Part shown: piece after piece, positions 1-8,060 of the stretch
Layout: each line of letters begins with the position of its first letter
Position numbering within the stretch: the first letter of the stretch is position 1
Source of the DNA: DRWZ01 sp964601505
GTDB taxonomy: Bacteria; Calescibacteriota; Calescibacteriia; Calescibacteriales; Calescibacteriaceae
Assembly: GCA_964601505.1 (NCBI GenBank)
Contig: CAZRNR010000004.1
Coordinates: forward strand, 6,858 to 70,857
Reading direction: 5' to 3'
Length of the DNA: 64,000 bases
The notes under the pieces: model-generated
Seen by the model: only the letters and a program-made list of their open reading frames with translations
Database searches by the model: none
Told to the model about the DNA's origin: nothing
Program-made: the position numbers and the translations under genes

Positions 1-72
1 AAAAGTTTAGAAATAGGTGCTAATTCTCATTCAAATATTCACACTGATTCTCCAAAATATTTTAAATATTGA
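1..72 (+). CDS. C-terminal tail of an upstream gene (partial)
   Basis: Frame 1 is open from the first base to a TGA at 70-72 and encodes 23 residues ending in SPKYFKY. It stops 12 bases before the radical-SAM gene in the same direction, so it could be the end of a co-transcribed gene. It is too short to assign, and an open frame of this length can occur by chance. Confidence 0.3.
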   Translation, partial: KSLEIGANSHSNIHTDSPKYFKY

Positions 73-84
73 TTGATGTAGAAG

Positions 85-1464
85 ATGAGATATCTTCTTA
101 TAAATCCTGCTGATCTTGAAAGGAGGATGTTTGGTTTTCTGCAGCCTCAAGGTCTTGGATATTTAGCTACATCTTTGAGGATGAATAACTTTGAGGTTGA
201 TATAATTGATGCCGCAAAAGAGAATTTATCACCATATGAAATTGCAAGAAAAGTAAAGGAGAGGAAATATGATGTAGTAGGTTTTTATGTTTTAAGCCCC
301 CTCATTAGATCTGTGAGAATGTATTCAGATGAGATAAAAAGAAAATCACCTAACACAATCATAGTAGCTGGCGGACCTCACCCAACATTTGAACCCGAAC
401 ACACATTACGCTCCTCAAGTAGTATTGACCTTGCTTGCATAGGAGATGGCGAGGAGGCAATAACCAAGATCTCCTCAGGAATTCAAGATACCCCAAATAT
501 CGCATGGAGGCAAGACGGAAAGATAATTATAAATCACAGAACATTCGTGGATATAAACAAATACCCTATGCCTGCCTGGGATATAATAAAGCCAGACAGC
601 TACCCCCCACTACCTATAGGCATATTTTCTGAAAAAAAGAGAATATGCCAAATAATCACAACACGCGGATGCCCTTACCCATGCTCATTTTGCGGAGTGC
701 CAAACATATCCGGAAAGTCTATGCGTGTCAGAAAAATAGAATACATACTTTCCGAAATAAACCTTCTCATATCAGAATTCGGAATTGAGGAAATTCACAT
801 AATAGATGATAATATCACAGCTGCTCCAAGAAATTGGCTTATTGAACTCCTTGAAAGCTTGGCACGGGAAAAGTTCCCTGTTAGATTTGCCCTACCATCT
901 GGAATAAGAATAGACCTTATTGATGAACATATCTTAAACCTTATGTGGAAAGCTAGATTTTATGCCTTCGCCATAGGTATAGAATCGTCAAATCAAAAAA
1001 CACTTGATGAAATGAAAAAGAAACTGAAGATTCAAAAAGTCATAGATAAGCTTATGGTAGCAAAAAAATATGATTTCCATATTCAAGGAAACTTCATAAT
1101 AGGATATCCGACAGAAAGTATAACAGAAAATTTAAGAACCGTTCTCTTCTCGCTATCTCTGCCTATAAAGAAGGCAGGATATTTCATATTCAACCCATTC
1201 CCCGGCACAGATGAATGGGAGAAAATAAAAAAAAGATACCAAATTGATCAGTGGGAAATGATAATCTCCAGCTTCAATCTCTATAGAATCTCAAGATTTG
1301 TAGAAAGGAAAACCTCAAGGATAGCTTTAAGGCTAATACAGGTATTAGCATACTTTCTATTCTACATCAGACCATCGTATCTTTTCAAGAACATTAGAAA
1401 ATTAAAATCTTTCCATCAGATAAAGGTGATATTTAGGATTATATTTTCTATGATAACGGGATGA
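85..1464 (+). CDS. B12-binding-domain radical SAM protein
   Basis: The 459-residue protein has an N-terminal cobalamin-binding-like Rossmann domain (about residues 1-135, with GGPHPTFEPE and IGDGEEA). A radical SAM domain follows, whose [4Fe-4S] cysteines are C196, C200 and C203 (motif CPYPCSFC). The IDDNITA and GIESSNQKTL segments match the radical SAM barrel of the BchE/HpnP-like class, whose members methylate or cyclise unreactive carbons using S-adenosylmethionine. The last ~80 residues are basic and hydrophobic and may contact membrane. The substrate cannot be read from the sequence. No biosynthetic partner lies next to it; the downstream gene is convergent. Confidence 0.85.
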   Translation: MRYLLINPADLERRMFGFLQPQGLGYLATSLRMNNFEVDIIDAAKENLSPYEIARKVKERKYDVVGFYVLSPLIRSVRMYSDEIKRKSPNTIIVAGGPHPTFEPEHTLRSSSSIDLACIGDGEEAITKISSGIQDTPNIAWRQDGKIIINHRTFVDINKYPMPAWDIIKPDSYPPLPIGIFSEKKRICQIITTRGCPYPCSFCGVPNISGKSMRVRKIEYILSEINLLISEFGIEEIHIIDDNITAAPRNWLIELLESLAREKFPVRFALPSGIRIDLIDEHILNLMWKARFYAFAIGIESSNQKTLDEMKKKLKIQKVIDKLMVAKKYDFHIQGNFIIGYPTESITENLRTVLFSLSLPIKKAGYFIFNPFPGTDEWEKIKKRYQIDQWEMIISSFNLYRISRFVERKTSRIALRLIQVLAYFLFYIRPSYLFKNIRKLKSFHQIKVIFRIIFSMITG

Positions 1465-1487
1465 TATAAGAAACCGAACATACACCT

Positions 1488-2504
1488 TCACCTTTTTTTC
1501 AGCATGTTATATGTTTGCTCTGCCACCTTTCTGTGTCCAATAGCGTTTGGATGGAGATTCTTAACGAAAAAATCCGAAGGACTAAGCTTCACCTTTACAA
1601 CACCCACAATTGGGCTTATCTCACTTTCTATCATATCATAAATCTTATCAACATATGGTTTTCTTCCGAGAGCCTGATCATAATCTGGAATAAGAATAAG
1701 ATATATCTCGCATGGACATATATTTTTTGCCTTCCTCATCATAGACTTTAGAAGGTCAATATACCTTTTCATCACATCCTTATAGAGAACCATACGGAAT
1801 AGTAAAACTTGAGCGATTTTATCTTCAAAAAGATATAAATATCCCTTGATCTTGCCGAAAAAACTATCGTAGCGATCACCCAAATAGTAATTCAAAGCAT
1901 ATCTTCCGTATGTCAGTAGAAACATTTTATTATAGATGTCAGGAAAAGTTGAAACAGACTTTGGTGGAACATTTCTCAACACAAGCTCTCCGTTCTCTAA
2001 AACAAAAACAGGTTTTCCTCTTCCCCCATTTTCAAGTGGCGAAGAGTCAAGAATTCCCGGGATATCATTCACCCACAGGCAAAACACAACAATATCTGGA
2101 TTATACTTTAAGCCCTCTCTTTCAAGCATAAGTAATTGCTGATCAGTGGAATACCCAACGACAGATAAATTCAAAGATATCCAGTACTCACCAAGCTTTT
2201 TTTCAATCAGCTCCCCGAATGTCTCTTCAAAATTTATTCCAAAACCAAAGCAAACAGAATCACCCAATATCAAAATCTTTTTTTTATCTCTTAGATTATC
2301 CCAGTCTATTGTATCTCTGCCACCCTGCTTGTTTAATTGAACATAAAATGCTGGAAAGCCTAAAATGGGAGGAACCTTTGCTTTGAAGGATTTTTGGTTT
2401 GCCCAGCCCAAAAGTTCATCCTCTACCCAAAAATCCGAATAAACTCTCTGAACGAATAGTAATAAGAATGAAGACACTAAAACAAAAGATTTCAGAGAGT
2501 TCAT
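1488..2504 (-). CDS. Exported SGNH/GDSL-family hydrolase
   Basis: The 338-residue protein starts with a hydrophobic signal peptide (about residues 1-23). The SGNH blocks are in order: GDS at 81-83 with the nucleophile S83, a GYSTDQ block near 117, the VND block at N146-D147, and the C-terminal LHPNAIGH block with H318. This pattern is typical of periplasmic esterases or acyl-chain hydrolases that act on polysaccharides or lipids. The substrate is unknown. It converges with the radical-SAM gene, and serS begins its own minus-strand unit upstream. Confidence 0.75.
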   Translation of the reverse strand: MNSLKSFVLVSSFLLLFVQRVYSDFWVEDELLGWANQKSFKAKVPPILGFPAFYVQLNKQGGRDTIDWDNLRDKKKILILGDSVCFGFGINFEETFGELIEKKLGEYWISLNLSVVGYSTDQQLLMLEREGLKYNPDIVVFCLWVNDIPGILDSSPLENGGRGKPVFVLENGELVLRNVPPKSVSTFPDIYNKMFLLTYGRYALNYYLGDRYDSFFGKIKGYLYLFEDKIAQVLLFRMVLYKDVMKRYIDLLKSMMRKAKNICPCEIYLILIPDYDQALGRKPYVDKIYDMIESEISPIVGVVKVKLSPSDFFVKNLHPNAIGHRKVAEQTYNMLKKR

Positions 2505-2532
2505 AAATATATCTTAATTGATTCTTCGTCTC

Positions 2533-3780
2533 TCACAATGGAATATAATCTAACTTCATATAGTCCCTGAGAACCTCTGGAATTTTTATCCTTCCATCTT
2601 TCTGGAGATTATTTTCAATAATTCCTGCCATGCACCTTCCTATAGCTACACCGGAACCGTTCAAAGTATGTGCATATTCTACTTTTCCTCCTTTTCGCCT
2701 GATCCTTATCATCGCTCTTCTAGCTTGGAAGTCCTCGCAATTTGAACACGAAGATATCTCAAGATAGTTCTTGTATCCCGGCATCCATATTTCAATATCG
2801 TAAGTTTTTGATGCAGAAAATCCCATATCGTTTGCAGGAAGTAGAACAACCCTATAGCTAAGATCAAGAAGGTCTAATATATGACAAGCATCTTCAACAA
2901 GTTTCTCAAGTTCAACATATGAATCCTCTGGCCTTGAAATTTTCACAAGCTCAACCTTATTGAACTGATGCTGTCTTATCAGACCTCTCGTCTCTTTCCC
3001 CCATGCACCAGCTTCTCTTCTGAAACAAGCAGAATAACCTACCATGCTTATATTTAACTTTTCTTCCGGTATTATCGTATCCCTAAGAATATTTACAAGT
3101 GAAACTTCTGCTGTTGGAATAAGCCAAAGATTATCTTTTTCAACAGAATACATATCATCCGAAAACTTCGGTAGCTGTCCTGTACCAATCATAACTTCTT
3201 CTCTGACAAGGTATGGAGTAAAATATTCTTTATATCCCCTCTTGATGTGTTCATCTATCATAAAATTTATCAGCGCCCTTTCAAGTTTAGCAGCTACACC
3301 GTAAAGAACCGAAAAACCTGAACCAGATATCTTTGCACCTGATTTAAAATCTATGCCTATTTTCTCTCCAATCTCCCAGTGTGGCCTATGATAACTCTCA
3401 CTAAAAGGATCCCCCTTAACCCTCACAATCTTTATCTCATTATCTGGGACACTCTGATGCACTATGTTTGGAAACATCAAGATAAGGTTTCTCCACTCTT
3501 TCTCTATCTCCTCGCTTTGTCTCTCCAAAATTTTTATATCATCTCGTATTCTCCTTGCCTCCTCTTTGAGTGAAGATGTTTCCTTCCCTTCCCGCGCTAA
3601 AATTTCTATCTCATCTGTTATCTTGTTAAGCTCACTCCTTTTCTTATCTATTTCTACCTGTATGGACCTCCTTCTGGAATCAACTTGAATTAGTTTTTCA
3701 AGATCAAATTCGATTTTCCTTCTCGTAATATTATCACGTAGAATTTGCGGATTTCTCTTTATTATATCTGGATTTATCAT
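2533..3780 (-). CDS. serS: Seryl-tRNA synthetase
   Basis: This class II aminoacyl-tRNA synthetase charges tRNA-Ser. At 415 residues it has the usual length. The first ~100 residues form the charged helical tRNA-binding arm (antiparallel coiled coil, rich in K/E/R). The core has motif 2 (FRREAGAWGKETRGLIR) and motif 3 (NGSGVAIGRCMAGIIEN), plus SSCSNCEDFQARR. The ATG opens MINPDIIKRNPQILRDN, the family's typical N-terminus. It lies 29 bases from the end of the SGNH hydrolase gene and could be co-transcribed with it. Confidence 0.97.
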   Translation of the reverse strand: MINPDIIKRNPQILRDNITRRKIEFDLEKLIQVDSRRRSIQVEIDKKRSELNKITDEIEILAREGKETSSLKEEARRIRDDIKILERQSEEIEKEWRNLILMFPNIVHQSVPDNEIKIVRVKGDPFSESYHRPHWEIGEKIGIDFKSGAKISGSGFSVLYGVAAKLERALINFMIDEHIKRGYKEYFTPYLVREEVMIGTGQLPKFSDDMYSVEKDNLWLIPTAEVSLVNILRDTIIPEEKLNISMVGYSACFRREAGAWGKETRGLIRQHQFNKVELVKISRPEDSYVELEKLVEDACHILDLLDLSYRVVLLPANDMGFSASKTYDIEIWMPGYKNYLEISSCSNCEDFQARRAMIRIRRKGGKVEYAHTLNGSGVAIGRCMAGIIENNLQKDGRIKIPEVLRDYMKLDYIPL

Positions 3781-3939
3781 CTTTCCTAACCTCCAACATA
3801 GAGATATAGTAATAACAACCTTCTGTGAACTGTTTTGTCAGATTTTCTTCATGCAAAGTCAGATTTCCTTCATCTCTTCACAAAAACTTATCGCATCTTT
3901 AATTACACCAAAGATTAATTATTAAAATTAATACTGAGA

Positions 3940-4620
3940 ATGGATAGAAAAGAAATAGAGGAAAATGTTATTCCACTATTCCCCATATCTAACATTGTTA
4001 TATTTCCTAAAGTAAGGGTTCCATTGATTGTATCAGACGAAAAATATAAACCACTGATATTCGAATCAGCAGTCAGATCAAAGTTTATAGGTTTTTTCCC
4101 AATAAAGGAAAGTAGAAAAGTATCAGATGATGCCGAAAAGATATTCCCAATAGGATGTGCAGGTAAAGTAATCTCTGTTTCCGAGATATCTCCGAATGTG
4201 TTTTCAGTGGTCGTTGAAGGACTATTCAGAGTAAAGCTTATAAGCCTCTTGAAAGGTGAGAACTACAATAGTGCCAGGTTTGAAATATTGCATGAAATAC
4301 TGCCAGATGAGAAGATACAAGATGAACTCAAGAGAGACTTGATAGAAGTAGCTGTCAAATTTCTAGTAAAAATAGGAGAAAGCAGGGAAAGAATAGCAGA
4401 AATAAGTCAGGTTGCAAATAATATGAATTTTGAAGAAGTCCTTAACTGGGCTATACTCCTCCATCCACTCAGATTTACCTCCAAACTTTCTTTGATGGCC
4501 GAAGATAATGTCAGCATAAGAGCCAAAAAATTTGTCGAGGAAGTCAAAAGGGATATATTCTACATAGACCTTGTTGCGGAATATAGAGATATGAAACCTA
4601 AAGATCCAAGAGTAAATTAG
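3940..4620 (+). CDS. Stand-alone LON substrate-binding domain protein
   Basis: The 226-residue protein matches only the N-terminal substrate-binding domain of Lon protease. PLFPISNIVIFPKVRVPLIV is the classic opening and VEGLFRVKLISLL the later strand pair. There is no AAA+ module or Ser-Lys peptidase domain. Stand-alone LON-domain proteins occur in many bacteria; some act as adaptors, and most are uncharacterised. It is transcribed alone, divergent from serS. Confidence 0.8.
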   Translation: MDRKEIEENVIPLFPISNIVIFPKVRVPLIVSDEKYKPLIFESAVRSKFIGFFPIKESRKVSDDAEKIFPIGCAGKVISVSEISPNVFSVVVEGLFRVKLISLLKGENYNSARFEILHEILPDEKIQDELKRDLIEVAVKFLVKIGESRERIAEISQVANNMNFEEVLNWAILLHPLRFTSKLSLMAEDNVSIRAKKFVEEVKRDIFYIDLVAEYRDMKPKDPRVN

Positions 4621-4680
4621 ATTGATGAATCAGAAAACAGCAATATGAACCACTATTTATTTATTTCTTATATTAGCTAT

Positions 4681-6081
4681 CTAAACAAATTCATCTGTTA
4701 TTCTTAATATTCTCCCCTCCATATGGATAGGTTCTATCTCAATAACTCTTTTGTTCCCAGTATCAGATACAAGTAATATTCCAGCTCCTATCCTTATTTC
4801 TTCCGGCCGACAAAGCTCCATATTTCTTAAAACAATTGTAGACATTCTATTTTCTATCATAATTCTTATAGAGTTATTCAATGTATCCGCAATGAACAGA
4901 ACATCTCTAAATGTTTCAACTGATTTTGGAAAATTCATTTGAGCAATAGACAATGGTCCATCGACATAACCATCCTTAAATCCTCCAGCTAGTGTTACGA
5001 TTGTGCCATCATCTTTTATCTCTCTCACAGAAGAATCTGCTGCATCTACAACAACAATCCTGCTATCATCTGTTCGTATAACTGCAGTTGGCATTCCGAA
5101 TGTACAGTTTATCTCATCTACTATAACATTATCAGTGATATCGTCAAAGTAATCTATTACCTTCAATTTTTCCTCCTGAATTTTCAATCTGAATATCTTA
5201 CCTGTGAGAGAAGAGACATAAAAAATTCCATCTGCTCTAGATATATGGCTTGGAAGAGGAAGACGTATAAAACCAAGTATCTTCCTCTTCAAAAGATCAG
5301 AAACCTTTATCTTGTTCGAAAAAAGATCGCCTATAAGGAGAAACCTACCACTTTCTGTAAAACAAACACAACTCGGATTAACAAAGGATGTTTTCTCAAA
5401 GTCTATTTCATACTCGCTCTCTGGTGAATCTCCTCCACCTTCTTTCCCAACTATATCAAATGGATCCCAATATCCCCCATATGAAAAAACTAGAACTTGC
5501 TTCCTCCCTCTATCTGTAATTGCAAGTAATCTCGTTTTCCTAGAATAAGCTATTTTTCCCGGGGTATCAAAATAAAACTTTGAAAAATCCGATCTTCTAG
5601 CATCAATGAACATTTCATCTTCGTCTCCATAATACCACCATCTTTTTTCTTCTCTTTCAGACTTTATTTCCTTGGGGCTGAAGGCAATCTCGCGTCTATT
5701 AAGTATTTCCGATATCCGCTTAAAACCTGTTATTCTGTTATGTATATTGCCCTGCTCATCTAAAAGAACAAGCGCAGGTAGTTCATCTATACCTAATTCA
5801 TCTTTGATTTGTGCGTTTTCATCAATTATAACGGGGGAATGAGAGAATGAGCAACTTATAGTCTGCCTTATGAACTCTTCATCTTTCTCGTCATCGGAAA
5901 AAGTTATGAATACTCCTATAGGAGAAACTTCTTTACCAAAAATCTTAACAGCTAAATCCTCAGATATCTCATGTTTTTTCGAGAAGAAAACTAAAGCATA
6001 TGGAGGCTTAACATTTCTTGGGTCGGCTCTATAGCAAATCTTCCCAGAAACAAGTATATTCAAATCCAATTTATCCCCCAT
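4681..6081 (-). CDS. Thioredoxin-like fold plus NHL beta-propeller protein (NHLRC2-like)
   Basis: The 466-residue protein has a thioredoxin-like N-terminal region (about 1-130), recognisable by the DELPALVLLDEQGNI block with its cis-Pro-type turn. A beta-propeller of NHL repeats follows (about 165-465); examples are LLAITDRGRKQVLVF, FLLIGDLFSNKIKV, FIADTLNNSIRIM and LLVSDTGNKRVIEIE. The order is that of NHLRC2-like proteins. The CxxC redox pair is missing, so a disulfide-exchange role is unlikely. There is no signal peptide. It is divergent from the IF-2B-like gene across a 47-bp spacer. Confidence 0.7.
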   Translation of the reverse strand: MGDKLDLNILVSGKICYRADPRNVKPPYALVFFSKKHEISEDLAVKIFGKEVSPIGVFITFSDDEKDEEFIRQTISCSFSHSPVIIDENAQIKDELGIDELPALVLLDEQGNIHNRITGFKRISEILNRREIAFSPKEIKSEREEKRWWYYGDEDEMFIDARRSDFSKFYFDTPGKIAYSRKTRLLAITDRGRKQVLVFSYGGYWDPFDIVGKEGGGDSPESEYEIDFEKTSFVNPSCVCFTESGRFLLIGDLFSNKIKVSDLLKRKILGFIRLPLPSHISRADGIFYVSSLTGKIFRLKIQEEKLKVIDYFDDITDNVIVDEINCTFGMPTAVIRTDDSRIVVVDAADSSVREIKDDGTIVTLAGGFKDGYVDGPLSIAQMNFPKSVETFRDVLFIADTLNNSIRIMIENRMSTIVLRNMELCRPEEIRIGAGILLVSDTGNKRVIEIEPIHMEGRILRITDEFV

Positions 6082-6128
6082 AAATTACCAAACTAAATAA
6101 TATTAATAATTTTATTTCTAGCCCTGTT

Positions 6129-6827
6129 ATGGAGATTAAACATAATTTAGTTCTGCTGTTTGAGGATATAAAAACAAACCAAAAAGATGGAGCTTCCACA
6201 CTTGCAAAAAAAACACTCCTGAAACTAAAAAGCATAATATCTGAGACAAGAGACAAAACAATTATTCCAGAAATCATAAATATAGCGAAATCTGTAAGAC
6301 CATCTATGCCGATCATAAAAAACATCGTATCAAAACTTGAAGGATTGCCAAGTGAAAAAATTCAGGATCATATAGATATTCTCATAAAAAACCTTGAAGC
6401 AAAAAAGAAGAAAATCGCAGATATGGGAGAAATAATCTTGTCTCAGTTCCAGAACATAGGAGTTGTTTCCTTCTCATCCAATATAAACCATATTCTATCA
6501 AAAAAACAGAGAAAGAATCTTTTTGCATTGAGATCAGATAATTATGCAAAAATGTTCGGAGAAAATGTTAATTTCGTTGATGATTGGGAAATTGAAAACA
6601 AGGTTGAAATCGGAATAATGGGAGCAGATGCTATAGTAGTAAGCGATACAAAAACATACATAGTCAATGGATATCCATCCGAAAACTTTGTAAAATCCAT
6701 AAAGAGAAAAAGTATCTTGGTATTCGCAGAGTCGGAAAAAATCGTATTACAAAACTTATACTCCATAGAGGAACAAAACCTTCAGCTATTTGAAATGAAA
6801 GAAAATATCCACCTTATAATAGTCTAA
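6129..6827 (+). CDS. IF-2B/methylthioribose-phosphate isomerase-fold protein
   Basis: The 232-residue protein has a helical N-terminal half and a C-terminal Rossmann-like half resembling eIF2B-alpha and ribose-1,5-bisphosphate isomerase. The IGIMGADAIVV segment corresponds to the family's conserved GADAI motif and is followed by NGYPSENFVKSIKRKS. It is shorter than typical 300-350-residue members, so the sugar-phosphate site may be incomplete. The exact reaction cannot be assigned. It converges with rpsH across about 150 bases. Confidence 0.6.
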   Translation: MEIKHNLVLLFEDIKTNQKDGASTLAKKTLLKLKSIISETRDKTIIPEIINIAKSVRPSMPIIKNIVSKLEGLPSEKIQDHIDILIKNLEAKKKKIADMGEIILSQFQNIGVVSFSSNINHILSKKQRKNLFALRSDNYAKMFGENVNFVDDWEIENKVEIGIMGADAIVVSDTKTYIVNGYPSENFVKSIKRKSILVFAESEKIVLQNLYSIEEQNLQLFEMKENIHLIIV

Positions 6828-6979
6828 ATCTTTCAACCTAATATGACAGCTAATAAGTTTTGTGGTCTTCTAATAAATTTTGTGATCCTCAATTTAACTG
6901 AACTTGTTATATTTTTACTCCGAGATAAACTATAACAGTAGAGCGAAATTCGAAAGAAAACTTTTCTGGAGAAGATAAA

Positions 6980-7390
6980 TTACCAAACCTTAGCTATTGC
7001 CTCACCACCGATTTTCTCAGCCTTAGCTCTTGTACTACTCATTATCCCCCTTGAAGTTGAAAGGATAACTATACCTGTTCCCCCGTAAACTTGTGGTATC
7101 TGTTCAACCTTCATATATACTCTTCTACCAGGTTTAGAAAGGATCTGCAAACCTCTGATGACAGAAATCTTCTGCTTAGGTTCTGGATAAAAATACTTAA
7201 GATAAACCTTTATTTTCCCACCCTTTTGATCTGGTATTATTTCGTAATCAGATATGAAACCTTCCTCCTTAAGAACAGAAACAATTTGTATCTTCGTCCT
7301 TGAAGCTGGAACCTCTACAAAATCTTTCTTAACAGCAACCGCATTCCTTATCCTTGAAAAAAAATCCGCTATTGTACTTGTCATTCCCAT
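6980..7390 (-). CDS. rpsH: 30S ribosomal protein S8
   Basis: The 136-residue protein binds the central domain of 16S rRNA. Typical S8 features are the start MTSTIADFFSRIRNAV and the C-terminal block GGTGIVILSTSRGIMSSTRA followed by GGEAIAKVW. It starts three bases after rpsN stops, so the two form an operon. In most bacteria this pair sits inside the long spc operon between rplE and rplF. Here no other ribosomal gene flanks it. Confidence 0.97.
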   Translation of the reverse strand: MGMTSTIADFFSRIRNAVAVKKDFVEVPASRTKIQIVSVLKEEGFISDYEIIPDQKGGKIKVYLKYFYPEPKQKISVIRGLQILSKPGRRVYMKVEQIPQVYGGTGIVILSTSRGIMSSTRAKAEKIGGEAIAKVW

Positions 7391-7393
7391 AGC

Positions 7394-7579
7394 TTACCAA
7401 GATGCCTTCCTAACTCCCGGGATCTTACCTTCAAGTGCAAGTTCCCTAAAACACATTCTGCAAAGCTTGAAAAACCTTATAAACCCCCTTGGCCTACCAC
7501 ACTTATGACACCTGTTTCTATACCTAACCCTAAATTTTGGTTGCTCAAAAATCCTATTTCTATCCCGAGCAGTTGGCAT
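7394..7579 (-). CDS. rpsN: 30S ribosomal protein S14, zinc-binding short form
   Basis: The 61-residue protein is the short C+ (type Z) S14, with two CxxC pairs (RCHKCGR and LCRMCFR) that hold a structural zinc ion, ending in GKIPGVRKASW as usual. Its short length and intact cysteines separate it from the ~100-residue zinc-free form. It is the first gene of a two-gene unit with rpsH. Confidence 0.97.
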   Translation of the reverse strand: MPTARDRNRIFEQPKFRVRYRNRCHKCGRPRGFIRFFKLCRMCFRELALEGKIPGVRKASW

Positions 7580-8060
7580 AATATTTATCCATCTTTTAAT
7601 CTTATAAATCCAGTTTTCACTTTTTTCAGATTATTTTAGAATATCAATCCAAAACCATAGCATTCTTCAAAGTTAGTAAGATTTACATACGAGCAAATCT
7701 AAACATATGCCCCATTCATGAAATTTAATTTTTACTTTTTTGAGAACTGAGCTTTTGGTTATCTCGCCAATGATTTACTTAATTCTATAAATGTCTGAAA
7801 TCCTCCCGATTTCTTTCATAAGCTCTAATCAAAAAATTTCAAAGTTCCAATCGTCTCAAAATATTTTCAGCGAGATCCGCTTTAAGTGCATTGTAAAAAA
7901 TAATGAAAAATTGTCATCACTCTGATCATATTTGAATTTATTTTGAGATGAAATTTACCGCTTTAGAGAATTGAAAATAGATACTTAAAGTAAATCCAAA
8001 CTAAATATGACCACCAAAAGAATAAACTCACGGAAAAACATATTCTATTCATTCCGCTTT
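7580..8060. other. Intergenic region upstream of rpsN, no gene seen
   Basis: This AT-rich 480-bp stretch separates rpsN from the end of the large lipoprotein gene, both on the minus strand. I see no tRNA, no open frame with coding character and no strong hairpin terminator. It probably carries the rpsN-rpsH promoter, but I could not place one with confidence. Confidence 0.5.

Noticed and set aside
7861..7940. Third copy of the ~80-bp repeat
   Set aside because: Only GCATTGTA and AAAAATTGTCA are shared, in a different order and spacing; not convincing.
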